Numbered from the stretch's first letter, positions 42,340-53,956 are shown. The stretch: DNA of 64,000 nt from Taxillus chinensis (GCA_023512835.1 CM042084.1:53485031-53549030); one strand, 5' to 3'. Numbers and translations are program-made. Notes: generated from the letters alone by a model not told the origin.

Positions 42340-43629
42340 GGGAAGGTCATAGCTTGTTCCATCAAAACTACGTCGTTTTGATGCTGGGATTCACTTAATC
42401 AAAACTACGTCGTTTTGATGTTGTGTTGTCTATATAAGGAGGAGAAGCCCCTCTGTTTTAGGGTTAGGGTTTGTTGCTCCACCAGCCGTCGCAGAGAGAG
42501 AGAGAGGGAAGGAGAGCTCCTGGTTGCTGCCGGGCGTCTTGCGTGGGTGGTCGGTGATTCGTGGGTGGACGGCGTTCGACGTGGGATCGGGACATTGCTG
42601 TGTTGTTGCGTTTTACTTGAGGTAGGGGTTCTGTTCTTCCTAAACCCTCCTCTGTCCTAGGGTTCCAGGGCAGATTATGGGTTATACCTGTTATATATAT
42701 ATATGTAATCCATATAGGTGTGATCTCCTATATGGATGTTGGCCTTCAGTGGCATTTTGGTGTGATTCTGTGGATTACATGCTATATGTTTGATGAAAAG
42801 CCTGTGAATATAGCTGTGTGTATATGCTCATTACGTGTTTGGTAATATGCCTGTGTGGCTGGACTTGTGATTTAGTGTATGTATGTATGCTGGGTGTTTG
42901 CTCTATTGCCTGAATGGCTGGGATTGTGCACTTGTGAACGGGTGCACACCAAGTGTTTGGTTTTATGCTTGGGTGATTGTGGTGTGTGTTGTGTGCATGA
43001 CAGTGCCATCTGGCCTGAAGAGGCGGTTAAACTACTTTGCCTGAGAGGCGGTTAAACCAGTGGCCTGAAGAGGCGGTTAAACTACTTTGCCTGAGAGGCG
43101 GTTAAATCAGTGGCCTGAAGAGGCGGTTAAACTACTTGCTTGAGATGTGTTTTGTTAGCCTGTGTGGCAGTGGAAGATTGTAATTGTTGATGTGGTTGTT
43201 ATTATGTTTGTTGAAATTATTGTAACACGACACTGCACTTGTACACATGGCATGTAGATGCTAGGAGCATGGGATGGGTTGGGGAGACATGATCCCTACT
43301 GAGCTGTGGTTGCTCACCCCTCCTACTGTGTTTGTTTTCCAGGGACTTACAGGCGTTAGGTGGATACACCAAGGTGGAAGACCATAATTATTTTTACTCT
43401 CTTCCATTTATGTTTTGTTTTTCTTATGGGAATTGATGTAACCCCAGTGGGGAAAGGATTTTGTTGTAATAAACTGGTTTGGATTGCTTTTAATGAACAT
43501 TACTTTCTTGAACGTTGTGGATGTTTAAAATGTGATATTCTTGGTTTGTATCCTAACCCCTTTGCCCTCCGTGTGGGTAAAAGGGGAGTCACGTACCGTT
43601 TCCTCGGGTTGGAAATCCGGGGCGTGACA
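42340..43629 (+). mobile_element. Tek-2 3' LTR, second part
   Basis: Continues the Tek-2 LTR after Tek-3, matching 27355-28657. Ends GGGGCGTGACA at 43629, then the target duplication AGTAA. ACGT palindromes at about 42361 and 42396, TATATAAGG near 42431, minisatellite 43013-43135. Confidence 0.92.
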
Positions 43630-44300
43630 AGTAATGTCAACAGTTCCGGATTTGACTTTGCTAGGACTTTTAGCTCTCCAAGTTGACTTTAATTTGTTAG
43701 TTTCAACTGCTTCTTTTATTTGGGTTATCTTGGGAGAGATACTCCTTTGAGGTTTAGATTTTGTTTTGCTCGAAGAACCCTTTTTATTGAACTGATCTTT
43801 ATTGGTACGAATTTGATTACAAAGCCAGTTATCAGATAAACTCTGACATTCATAGTGATAATGACCTATTTCCCTATAGATGGAACAGACACTATAATGC
43901 GAGTACAAACAAGGGAATACAAGTCTCTTAGATTTTACGACTTTCTACTGCTTCCCTGTGGCCTAATCCATTGCGTTTGGGTGACACGCTCTTGGCCCTA
44001 GATGCGTCAGCCTTAGCCTTTCCTTTCCTTTTGGGTGCTACAGTTTTGGCTTTAATTGCAGCAGCCTTCCCTTCATCATTAGTTACGGGTGCTACTGCTT
44101 CAGGAAGTGCAGTAACAGCTGTTGGACCCCATTTTGTCCAGGTTGGACATACTAACCCCATTTGATATACCTTTCTACCCATGCCATATACCTTTTTGAA
44201 CAGGTCCACAATGATCCCATACTTCCAAGGAATGGTTCGGAATTGATGTTAGCCCCAATTTGCACGAGATGGATACAATTGACACGGACAGGGGAGTCCA
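43630..44300 (-). pseudogene. gag: Sire-1 Gag C-terminal part and pol lead-in
   Basis: Minus-strand frames 43928-44209 (lysine-rich, AKTVAPKRKGKAKADASR) and about 43630-43908, which holds a damaged zinc knuckle, CSIYREIGHYHYEC, where a Tyr replaces the second Cys, then a basic Ser-rich stretch ending KSTWRAKSPSKVKSGTVDIT. It continues into the protease lead-in across the Tek-2 insertion (RPKQVWAPK near 26915). The rest of Gag lies at 47146-48962. Confidence 0.65.
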
Positions 44301-44639
44301 AAATTAATGACTTCTGCTACAAGTCCTTGAAGCGCCCCAAGACCAACACCAGGTGATAGAGGATAAAAATCGGAGATTAACGCACTTGACCGAGATCAAA
44401 TCGGACTTAAAATGAAGAAGTTATGGCCAAAACAACTTTCGTTCGAAAAAGTCGAAACTTGCCAAAAGACGGTCAATGCCCCTGGTCAAATCGCCCGAAA
44501 AAGTGATCATGCGAAATTCTTCAAAGCATCAATTTAGGCGAATACGGATCTCCCCAAACAATCCCTGGAAAGTTTTCCATTTTTGCATTTTAGGTGAAGG
44601 GTAAGAAGGTAATTAAAAAAAACTTCGGGGTTGACCGTT

Positions 44640-45000
44640 GACCTGCCGACACTTCGACCCATTGACCTTCGAAGCGTCGAAGCCCCGAAGCGTCGAAGCC
44701 CCGAAGCCTCGAAGCCTCGAAGCCTCGAGCCCTGTTGCCGACACTCCGACCTTCGACTCGCCCTTCGGCCCTTCAACCCCCTAACTCTCGAAGCCTCGAA
44801 GCCCCGCTGCCGACACTCCGACCTTCGACCCTGGACACGCGAAGCCTATAAACCTTTGACCTGCCGACACTCCGACCTTCGACCTGCTGACACTTCGATC
44901 CATTGACCGTTGACCTTCGCCCCACCAAAATTTCGACCCACCGAAGCTTCGACCCTGTTGACACTTCGACCTGCCGACACTCCGACCTCTGACCCCTTTG
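44640..45000. repeat. GAAGC(C/G)TCGAAGC and CCGACACTCCGACCTTCGAC tandem array
   Basis: Degenerate short units repeated over about 360 bases, GC-rich within an AT-rich segment. They make spurious ORFs on both strands. Confidence 0.9.
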
Positions 45001-45329
45001 ACCTTCGCTGGTTGGCGTTTCCCGCTGGCTTTTCGCGCTGGCTTTTTTTCTCGCTAGCTGTTCACGAGACCCGTCCTCTGACCGCCACCTGACAAAGAAT
45101 CAATTTTGCAACAACCCTGTCGGTCACATGTGCTAGAATACAAATTCAAAAGGCAATCACGAGCTGCCCGGTTTTCCGCACAAGCTCTTACCCGACAAAG
45201 CATCAAATCTGCAAATTAAAATATCGCATCAATAATACAGCAAGATTTAATGCTGCAATTAATGACAGTCCAACCAAAAGGTTTCTACTAGCCCTTTAAG
45301 ATGCAGTCGTCCGTCCCTGCGCAAGGAAA

Positions 45330-46790
45330 AAGAAAAAAAAGGAAGGATCACGCCTGAGCCTCGTCCCAGCGTAAACAAAGAGAGAGACCCATCGATACAT
45401 CAAAAAAAAAAATGCCCCAGCTTCCTCCCAAAAAAAAAACGCCCAAAAAAAAACACAGGGAGCCATCATCGTTGAAAAAACCTGCCACCATTATTACACC
45501 CCAGCCTCGTCCTAGTGCAAAAGAGAGAAAAAAGAAAAAAACAGAGAGTTGAGCAGAGAAAAAAAAAAGAAAGACAGAAAAGGGAAGAAATCACGCCTGA
45601 GATTTGTCCACCCAAAAAAAAAAAGAGGGAAGAGAGAGATTCAAAACCCAGAAAAAGAGAGAGATAATGCCCAGAAAAAAGGAGAGAAAAAAAAATGCCT
45701 CCCTGACTGCCATCCTCTCTCAGATTCATCCTAAAAAGAAAAACGCCCAGTCTTTCTGCTATTCTGCAATCAAACATCGCCCCTTTATCCTCTTCCCCTC
45801 CCATCTCGTTCCAGTTCCTTTTTTCCAGCAAAAGAAAAACACAAGAACAACTCCAACTTCAGCCCTCTCTTTTTGCGTGTTCAGCAAAACAAAAAAACAG
45901 GAAAACCAGTTTCCAAGTTCTTTTTCATGCCCCTATTTCTCACGCTCACCCTCCTTATTTCCAGTCACCAAAAAATCTCAAACCCAAAAAATACATCACT
46001 CCAATCTTCAAATACCAAGAAATCCTCCTCACAAATCCCGCCGTCGATTTGTTGGTTCTAAGCAAGTGATTATCAGCGCCGACAGGAGCTCAAACGGAAG
46101 ATTGGTGTTGCAAGCCCCAAAGTCGGTTCAGCCCTTATTTCTTCATTAGTTTTCAACTTACTTACATTAATATTTGATGTAATTCTTAATATTTCCTTGT
46201 ATTTCTTTTTCTTTTACTTGTTGCATTGTGTTTTTCCTTGTATTTCCCTTTCCTTTGTATATGTGTATGTTGTAATATGTAAAGTATAGCAAAAAAAAAC
46301 AAAGAAAGAAAAAGAGAGAGAGCAAAGGGAGGCATGAAGAAAAAAAAAGAGTGGGTCGTTTTGATTTATGGATGTCACAACCACACACATCACTTTATAT
46401 GTTATTGTGTTAGTTTCAAAGTTTTATCCTTGCAAAAAAAACAAAAAAGAAACAAAAGAAAAACATTTTCAAAACCACAAAAAAAAAAGCATTTCAAGTC
46501 AAAAAAAAAAAAAGAAAAAAAGAAAGCATCTTAAAAAAATGCATGTTTCCATATTTAGGAGTTCCAATTCCATTTAAAACACAAAAAAAAACATGTTTTA
46601 CCTTCCAAAAACAAAAAAAAAAAGACAAAAGAAAGCAAAACCAAAACAAAACATTTTTTTTCAAAACATAAAAAACAAAAAAAAAATGTTGTTTTCTAAA
46701 CCCAAAAATCCACAAAAGGGGAAAATAAAAACCATTTTTTTAGGACTTAAATTTCAAAAAAGAAAAAAACCAAAACCAACATCAACTGGT
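45330..46790. repeat. A-rich low-complexity DNA
   Basis: Many runs of 6 to 13 A with AG and CA interruptions. ORFs here (such as 45604-46149) are lysine-rich artefacts of composition. Confidence 0.85.
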
Positions 46791-47145
46791 AGGATCTCAT
46801 TCTTCACTTCAAACAAAAACCCAAAACCTTTAGGATTCCCTTTAGAAATTTAGGGTAAAATCCATTTTTCACTATAGCTTTAATAAATAACTTAGCTAAA
46901 TAAAAATCATAGACTTTTTAGGAAATTTAACCCATCATGGCAGTACAAATAAAATAAAAACCTCCTCCTCCTAAATTAGATACCGAAAGGGCGCTGTAGG
47001 GGTGCTAATCCTTCCCTACACGTAACCAACTCCCGAACCCTTCTCTGATGACACAGACCACACACTTGAAACAACTCAAAGTAGAGGGTATCCAACTGTA
47101 CCCCAAAAACAGTTGGTGGCGACTCTAAATTTTCTCACCATTGGT

Positions 47146-48962
47146 CTAGTTTGTGCCCACCCCAAACGGGCCCTGACGAAAACCAATGATGACAACAGCC
47201 TCGACTCCATAGTCATAAACTATGGTGCCACCTGAAATGAAACCATCCAACGGTTTAGACGTATTAATAGGATATAAGTTGGTTAGTTTTGGAGTGAAAT
47301 CCGAAGGACACTCAGTAGCTTGAGCATTGGAGGTTGATGATTCCGAGCCTAGGCCAGGTTTGACTCGAATATTATCTGGATCAGTCCTAAATGAAGAGGC
47401 TATTTCCCCGGATTTAAGCCACTTACGGTTTATTTCCTTTTCTTGTTCAAGTTCATTCTCGAGTCTTTTTACAATAACTTTTAGGCCTGAGAGATTGGTA
47501 TTTAGCAGATGATTTTCAGCCCTTAGCTCGTGATACCAAGCTTTTTTTCCTCTGAAGTCAGCTATGTCTTTTTCAAGTCTAGTAATAGTAAATTCAAGAC
47601 GTTTATTTTGACTTTCCATATCTTTGTACATTTGAGTAATTATTAATCTCTCATTCTTTTCATGATCACGTTCAGTAATAAGAGATTCTATTTTACTCAT
47701 GAGCTCAGAGATAGAAGGTACCTCAGTATTTGCCATGAGGCAGACGTTCGGCTTAGGAGTTGGCTCATCATCCGAGGATTCCTCCTCTTCTTCCGAGCCA
47801 CTGATGTACTTTGTCACGAGCGCCTTCCTCTTGTTCTTGCTGTTGTTTGAGGTGGTACGTCGAGGAGTAACCTTGTCACTTTTCTCTGCCGTCTTAGATT
47901 TGGATCTGCATTCCTTGGCCCAGTGACCGGGTTTCCCACAATTAAAGCATTCTTGGGAGCTCAACTCCGATCGTTCCTTCCTTCTGGATGATGAGGAGCC
48001 TCTTCTGAATCCTTTTCTACTTTTCCGAAGGAATCGTTCAAAGGATTTAACAAGAAGAGCTATTTCCTCTTCTGCATCTGAGTCAGAATTCTCTGACTCA
48101 TCCGTGTCATCCTCTTGATGATTACTGGAGCATTCCGTAGCTTTGAGAGCTACCCGTTTTTCTTTCTGAGCTATTTTCTCATCACGGTCAGTGTATCTGA
48201 ATCTGACCTCATGAGTCCGAAGCTCTCTGTATATTTCTTCAAGGGGCGAGAACGGCCGCTTTTTGTCAGCTTGCATCTGGAGCTGCTTGGAGTAGTAGCG
48301 ATCCGGCAAGGATCGAAAGAACTTGTCATTGATTTGAGACTGAGTGTAGTGTTCATTGGCAGTTTTTAGCTCTAGAATGAGCTTGCTGAATCTCCGATAG
48401 ATACTCTCAAGGGATTCGCCAGGTTTGTGATTGAAACTCTCAAAGTTCTGTCTGAGAGCACATATCACGTTTTGCATCTGGGACTGACTTCCTTCATAGA
48501 GGATTGTCAGTTTATCCCAAACAGCTTTTGCTTACGTGCAGCCCTGGACGTCCGTGAAAGCCTCGGAATCCAAAGACGATGTAACGTAAGCCAAAGCCTT
48601 TTCGCTAGCGCACTGCCAGGCTCTTTCATCGTTGGTAAGTTCGGCATCCGTCTTTGGCCTTCTAACTCCATGTTCTCCGATAGTCATCGGAATTGGAATC
48701 TCCTGATGAAGATAGGGCCACATGAGATGATCATGGCATACCATAAACATCTTCATGTGAGCTTTCCACTTGGGAGAAAAGCTCAGGTGTGAATTTGGGC
48801 GGTTTTGTCGAGTAAAACTAGAACTCCGTGGTTGAGCGGTGGAGGCGCAGCAGAGTTGAGGTCGGTCGATGTTTTCACCGCTGTTTCTCGATTCGGGATG
48901 GGCTCTTGTGCACCTCCGGAGTTAAGGCGAGTGTTGAATAGCATACTGCTTTCTTCGGCCAT
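47146..48962 (-). pseudogene. gag: Sire-1 Gag, N-terminal and core part
   Basis: ATG at 48960-48962 (MAEESSMLFNTRLNSGG). The first frame shifts near 48783, the second (48532-48756) has AWQCASEKALAYVTSSLDSE and ends at a stop in QGCT-stop-AKAVW, and a 443-codon frame (47146-48477) holds the rest: the copia Gag core (ESLESIYRRFSKLILELK, KFFRSLPDRYY), an acidic stretch, the CCHC knuckle CFNCGKPGHWAKEC, and a long coiled coil (LITERDHEKNERLIITQMYK, RLENELEQEKEINRKWL). Long coiled-coil Gags are typical of Sireviruses. It ends at the foreign segment near 47145. Confidence 0.88.
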
Positions 48963-49003
48963 TGTTGAGAGTGAAAGAGTGGGATCTCTACTTAGAACAA
49001 ATA

Positions 49004-49020
49004 GAACTGCTCTGATACCA
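49004..49020 (-). other. Sire-1 primer binding site (tRNA-Met)
   Basis: The minus strand reads TGGTATCAGAGCAGTTC two bases inside the 5' LTR. Confidence 0.95.
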
Positions 49021-49022
49021 CT

Positions 49023-50222
49023 TGATGGTCCCTTGGAGCCTAAAGGGGGGGTCAATAGGCTCTTATCGAAACTCTTTCTATTCTCTTATGACACAAACAT
49101 TTATCTAGTTAAGTGATAGAATCACTACGGAAGATAACAAGATAGTGGAAGTATTTTGTTTTATTATCAAAAGATAAATACAACAAAATAGAAGCAAAAC
49201 TCTCTTACATTCTGTTTACAAAAAGGATTCACACACTAGCCTATATTATGTCTTTGAACTCTTGTGCATACACAGGATTGATTCAGGCTTGCTCGCACTC
49301 TCACTCTTTAAATGTACAAGTATGAATATTTATACAAACATTCCTAAGAGACAACCTTGGAACTTGTAGTTCCGAAATGCGTTCAGCACTAACTATTCCT
49401 CGGTAATTTCTCTGCCTTGACTGCTGTGGTTTGTGGAGCTCAAGATCTTGGGTTTGAAGAGTATAAGTGCCTTTGTGAGTTCCCAAGTATAATTAAAGTT
49501 GTGTCCACATATCCGGGTGATCCACGTGTAAGATTCTTTAGGTTCTCAACGAGTTTGTCTTACATCGGGACACCACGAGCTGATAACTTTAAATGCGGTA
49601 AGTTGAAGTAACATCTTCTTGGTCCGGTGTAATTTTCCTTACTCCGTTGCTAATGAAGCTCGGAACCTTACTCCGTGTCAGTGGTTGCTTACTCCGTATC
49701 TATTTGGTACTTGGAATCCTTAGTCCGTGTCGTCGCTTCCTTACTCCGTGTGAATGAGAAGGTCGGAGTGCTTATTCCGTATCGGCGCTTCCTTACTCCG
49801 CATGTAAGTTCCTTACTCCGTATGTAAGTTCCTTACTCCGTATGTAAGTTCCTTACTCCGTGCGAGTCTAAAGGATCGGATGGCTTACTCCGTACTAGCA
49901 CATCCTTACTCCGCATGAGTGAGTGGTCCGGATTCCTTACTCCGCATCTGGTTTCCTTACTCCGTGCGAATAAAGACTCGGGTCCTTATTCCGCATCAGT
50001 ACTTCCTTACTCCGTATGTATGAATGACTCGGTTATTTACCAAGTGTTTGACGACACTCACTCTTGTCCTGGATCGGGATTATGTATCCTGTCCTTAGCT
50101 TTGCTCTCACGAGTGTATCTCCGGATTAATAACATATCTTCTCGCAATGATCAAAGAAACACAAAAGATCTCAGATCAAATTACATAGTCAGCATGATCC
50201 AAATTCTTGGCTTGATCCAACA
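49023..50222 (-). mobile_element. Sire-1 5' LTR
   Basis: 1200 bases from TGATGGTCCC to GATCCAACA, nearly identical to the 3' LTR, with a CTTACTCCG array at about 49635-50015. Followed by the duplication ATTCC (50223-50227). Confidence 0.93.
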
Positions 50223-50227
50223 ATTCC

Positions 50228-51625
50228 TAAGTCCAACAACCATGCAATTTCAGCACTGAAAATTCAGATATCAACAAGTATTCCATGATAAAATAGCCAT
50301 TAGTTTCCCTTTAAGTTCTCGCCAAGGATAAAGCTGCCTCACTCAAATATAAATTCTATTTTCTCTCAATCTCAAGCCCAATGACAGTACCTAACAATTA
50401 ACAAAGGATTGGTAAACTCCTCACTACATTCGCCATCACTATTGATTAAGTACTTTCCAAGCAATCATAAGAGTTCCCTATTGTGCTCATCAAAGAAAAC
50501 ACACACACTCTATTCTACTTTATTTGAAACTCACACTCTACTCTAATAACTGATAAAACACACCTTGAGCCTAAGAATTGAGCTCAGCACTCTCAAAAAA
50601 AAAAAACTAAACTCAGCCATTGTGGCTACAAAACTAACTAATTACTCATATAAACATCAAGCCATTGTGGCTTTTATTTTGAATCTCTCTTTTCTTTTCT
50701 TTTTTTTCTTTTTTTTTTAAGTAATAACCTTACAAGGTTGCATTTTATGCTCTTCCTTGATGGATTATTCACTCTTTTTTTTATTCATGCTCACTTTTTC
50801 TTTTGGCCTTTTTTTTTTGCTGCAATGAAATAACAATACTTACAAACACATAGGAAGGCTGGATTTTTCTAATGCATACCCTTTTTACAATGTGCATCAC
50901 AGCCTTTCTTTTACTTTCCAACACCACAAAATAAAGAAAAAGATGCATAGACAGTCAAAGTGACTTAGAGGCCTTACACCCTAACTACAAACCAAACACT
51001 GAGCACTAATAAGTAATCACATGCTTACTTAAATCCTACCATTAAATTACCAATGTTGAAAGCAGAGAAGAGTAAGCAAACAATTACCCATGCCCAAAAA
51101 TGGCACTCAAGGGTTAAAAAGAAGCTTTTCTCATGTTTTATTTTTATTTTCTTTGTCACTCAACTTTAAGGGTCACTAAGGTCTATCTTAGCATGTTATG
51201 CTTAACTAATATTCAAACTTCAGCTCCAAAAACATGGTAATATCATTCAAAAGATAAAGACATGATTAAACCAAATCGAGCACATTTTAACTACTTTAAC
51301 ACCTTTATCACAACATGATACTAATGTGGCACAAAAAGTGAAATTTTTTAGGCCAAAATTGCATACTTAATATCCATGTCTCCACATGCAAATCACTCAA
51401 GCAGGCAACTCAAACAAGCATGCAAACAAAAAAAATTTTGTTTTTTTTGTTTTTTTTTTTTTTTTTTTTTAGAATGACTAACAAACAATCTAAGAACAAA
51501 CACCATAAATAAAACATGCAATCACACAACATAAAAGACAAGCAAGTGGCTCAAGTCACTCCCTAATACTCCACACTTAAAATATGCTATGTCCTCATGG
51601 CATGAAATAGGCAGTAGGAAAATAC
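50228..51625 (-). other. Ath-1 3' untranslated region
   Basis: Resumes Athila sequence after Sire-1; the first 670 bases match 1410-2080 of Ath-2. AT-rich with T runs (50697-50720, 50810-50819, 51440-51471). No gene that I can support. Confidence 0.7.
51440..51471. repeat. Poly-T tract
   Basis: About 30 T with two G interruptions. Confidence 0.9.
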
Positions 51626-53956
51626 TTACCTCTCAGTTGGCAAGCTGTAGTAGTAGATAACATTGGCCACCATTCGACGTGCACGAGTAACAAAATCAGC
51701 TGAGGTTTCTCCGCGTATTTCCCAGCTTTCCCTCATTTGCAAAATAGCCATCATATAGTAGCAAACAAAAATCCCACAGCTGAATTGGTCAGGCTGTTGA
51801 GGGAGTTCCATTTCGTTGAGGTGAATAAGAGGGAGCTTGTCCTGCAACAATCCTTCTTTTTTCATCGCATCCTTGATTCTTTTTATGAGCCCATGAACAA
51901 GCTGTCTCTTTCTTCTGGTGAACCCTTCGCCTTGGCTTGGATCATAAAGCACTGCGTGCCCTGCACTCAAATCCTCACGCACCAAGACATAATTACGATC
52001 AATGTGTACAAGGATCAGTACCTCGTGCATACCATGCTAAGGACGGTGCCCTTCATTCTGACCATTTATACGCTAGCGCCACACACTTTTAGACAAAGGT
52101 TGCTCATAAAGCTCGCACAGCATAATAGAGGTATACTGGGACAGTGGGTAGTTATGAGGCTCAGCCTCCACTACAAAACGCATAGTCCTGCAAAATAAGT
52201 CCACCTCATCTGTGTATAGATATTCATCACCTAAGATCCGTTGAAGGACAAACGAGGTGAAGAGGTCCATATCCCTTGCAAAGCGAGCCCTTAACACCTG
52301 TGAGTTAATGAAGTCTCAAATTCTGCTTGACTCTCAGCAGATGATAGGGCTGGATCTATGGTTAAGTGTATAGGCTCTCCGAGCAGGTCTTGAGGTGCAG
52401 CAGGAATGTATGTCCCCCATGAGACAGGAAACACCATATGCACAATAGCCTGAGAATAGGTAGGATCCATAAAGGGCTGAAAAGGTGAATGCCCTGCTTC
52501 TGGCTCTGCCTCCTCTGGATAATAAGCTTGCCCGGCTAAAGTTTCTGGTTGTGGTGGGTCTTTCTGGGCATGATAAGAGTCTTCATGGACGGAAGGTGAG
52601 TCTTCTTCAGATATCTCCACTATAGGAGAGTGTTTGGATGCTTTCTTCTTGCTCAAGGCCTTCCAAATTTTTCCTAGGAGGCCCTTCACTTCCTTGTTAT
52701 TCTTCCTTAATACTTCCACTTCGTGTTGGGTTCTAGCATTTGCCTCCCTGAGCTCTTGTGTTTCTTTTCTCCACACTTCAGTAGATGTAGTAGCAGGAGC
52801 TTCAGGGGCTTCCCTGCTCTGGTTCTAGGTCTGGAAGTGGCTTGTTAATCTTGAGTGATAAGGGCCATTAACTCTTCAAACTGGGCACTAGTGATGTGCC
52901 CATTGGTGAATGCCCAATTTATAACTTCCACTTCACTCACTACCTGCCCACTTATACCTTGAAAGAAGTTGAAAATATCTTCCTTGTGCTCATTAAACTG
53001 CATGTACATGGCAGTAAGTCTAAAGAGAGTTTGCTTCCTGTCATCCATTGGAATAAAGGTGTCCCTTGCAAAGTCAGTGGATCTCTCCACATGAACGTTG
53101 TGCCTAGATGGCTGTGATGGAGGAGGAACACTGGTTGCCCAATGACCTCTTGTACTAACCCCCAAACCTCCTTCAGTATGCAATACTCTTAAAACCCAGT
53201 GAGGAGGGAAAGGAATGCTATTCATGGCAGAAAAATTCAAAGTAGGCAGGCTTTGGAATATCAAACACAAAATTCTGCCATTAATCTGTTTTGTTGAATT
53301 CTTCTTCCACCACTTAAAAATGGTAGTGGCCCAATCCACTACCATTTAACATATGATCCATACTGTACATGAATTCCAGATGTGGCTTAGGCACACTATC
53401 CCTTCCAATCAATAAGCACTTTCCTACAAGGCATGCTAGGCATCTAAATTTTCCCACAAAGCCATTCTTAGTATACTGCCTTCTACTTTCAAATTTTCTA
53501 GCATAATTGCAGGCAGTACCAAATTCTCCTAAGCTTAAATGAGGGAAGCTATCAATGGGTGCAGGGATATTAAAGCAATTTTTAATAATATCAGGGGTAA
53601 TTCGGACATAAACCCCCTGCACAGTCCCTATCAATTCATCTTCTTCCTCATTCACATGGACGCATGCATAAAATTCTTGCGGGCAGGATAGGAAATGGCA
53701 CATTGAGCAAAGACTAACCTTTGTAAACCCAGATTTTGAATCTTCAAAGCCACCTCTCTAGCCCAACCCAGCTACGATTCCTCCAAAGCACGCATATCCG
53801 AGCATGCCCCAAGAATATCTCCTCTTCAGATCGCTTATCAGCACTAGGTGAGTGCACCTCTTCCTTGCCTGACCTCCTTGTGCGTACCATATTTAAAACA
53901 AGAGTAAGAGCAAAGAGCAGAGAGTAGAGCAAAGAACAGTGTATCCCCAATTTCAT
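51626..53956 (-). pseudogene. Ath-1 extra ORF after pol, with Ulp1/SENP-like protease domain
   Basis: Minus strand. Likely start MVRTRRSGKEEV near 53890 (an upstream ATG at 53956 is in frame). Segments: 53314-53703 (VQGVYVRITPDIIKNCFNIP), a domain also seen in the Sire-1 extra ORF; 52845-53345 (KQTLFRLTAMYMQFNEHKED); 52291-52776 with a coiled coil (EETQELREANARTQHEVEVL form) and an acidic, Pro-rich linker; 52073-52297; and 51626-52030 with the protease-like end. There the Asp is at 51941-51943 (VLYDPSQ), Gln at 51794-51796 and Cys at 51776-51778 (PQQPDQFSCGIFVCYYM). Seventeen residues before the Asp, where His is expected, the codon is AAT for Asn (51992-51994, RNYVLV). Athila elements are known for an envelope-like ORF here; this one has no membrane segment that I can see apart from a hydrophobic stretch in the optional first 20 residues. 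Confidence 0.75.

Larger units (their letters stand above)
26948..43629 (+). mobile_element. Tek-2: Tekay Ty3/gypsy element in Sire-1, carrying Tek-3
   Basis: Plus strand: 5' LTR 26948-28657, tRNA-Met primer site, gag, protease, reverse transcriptase, RNase H, first part of integrase, a deletion junction near 33085, then a 3' LTR lacking its first 320 bases (33085-33183 and 42340-43629) and split by Tek-3. The target duplication is AGTAA at 43630-43634; on the left it reads GATAA (26943-26947), explained by one altered CAG triplet (AACAGTAA read as AACGATAA). Confidence 0.9.
44355..47140 (+). mobile_element. Possible Tat/Ogre-type LTR segment inside Sire-1 gag
   Basis: About 2.8 kb foreign to Sire-1. 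It may begin TGATAGAGGA at 44355; its right side has CCCCAAAAACAGTTGGTGGC followed by GACTCT, resembling the LTR end and tRNA-Arg-type primer site (TGGCGACTC) of Tat-lineage gypsy elements. Contains a CGACCTTCGAC tandem region (44640-45000), pyrimidine-rich and A-rich DNA (45300-46790) and no credible ORF. Boundaries and lineage are uncertain and I see no clean target duplication. Confidence 0.4.
17853..50222 (-). mobile_element. Sire-1: Sirevirus (Ty1/copia) with extra ORF, carrying nested insertions
   Basis: Both LTRs are present (17853-19039 and 49023-50222), with matching TG...CA ends and the target duplication ATTCC on both sides. On the minus strand: 5' LTR, tRNA-Met primer site, gag with a CCHC knuckle, protease, integrase, reverse transcriptase with YVDD, RNase H, a spacer with repeated polypurine tracts, an extra ORF ending in a Ulp1-like domain, a polypurine tract and the 3' LTR. 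The pol sequence (SADY/SDADF RNase H, MIGSLLYLTASRPDI) is of the Maximus/SIRE lineage. Tek-2 and a Tat-like LTR segment are inserted in it. Confidence 0.92.

Noticed and set aside
45604..46149. 181-codon ORF
   Set aside because: Lysine- and Ser-rich product of A-rich low-complexity DNA.
51440..51471. Poly-T tract as the tail of a minus-strand LINE or SINE
   Set aside because: No reverse transcriptase, tRNA-like head or target duplication next to it; the surrounding sequence is the Athila 3' region.
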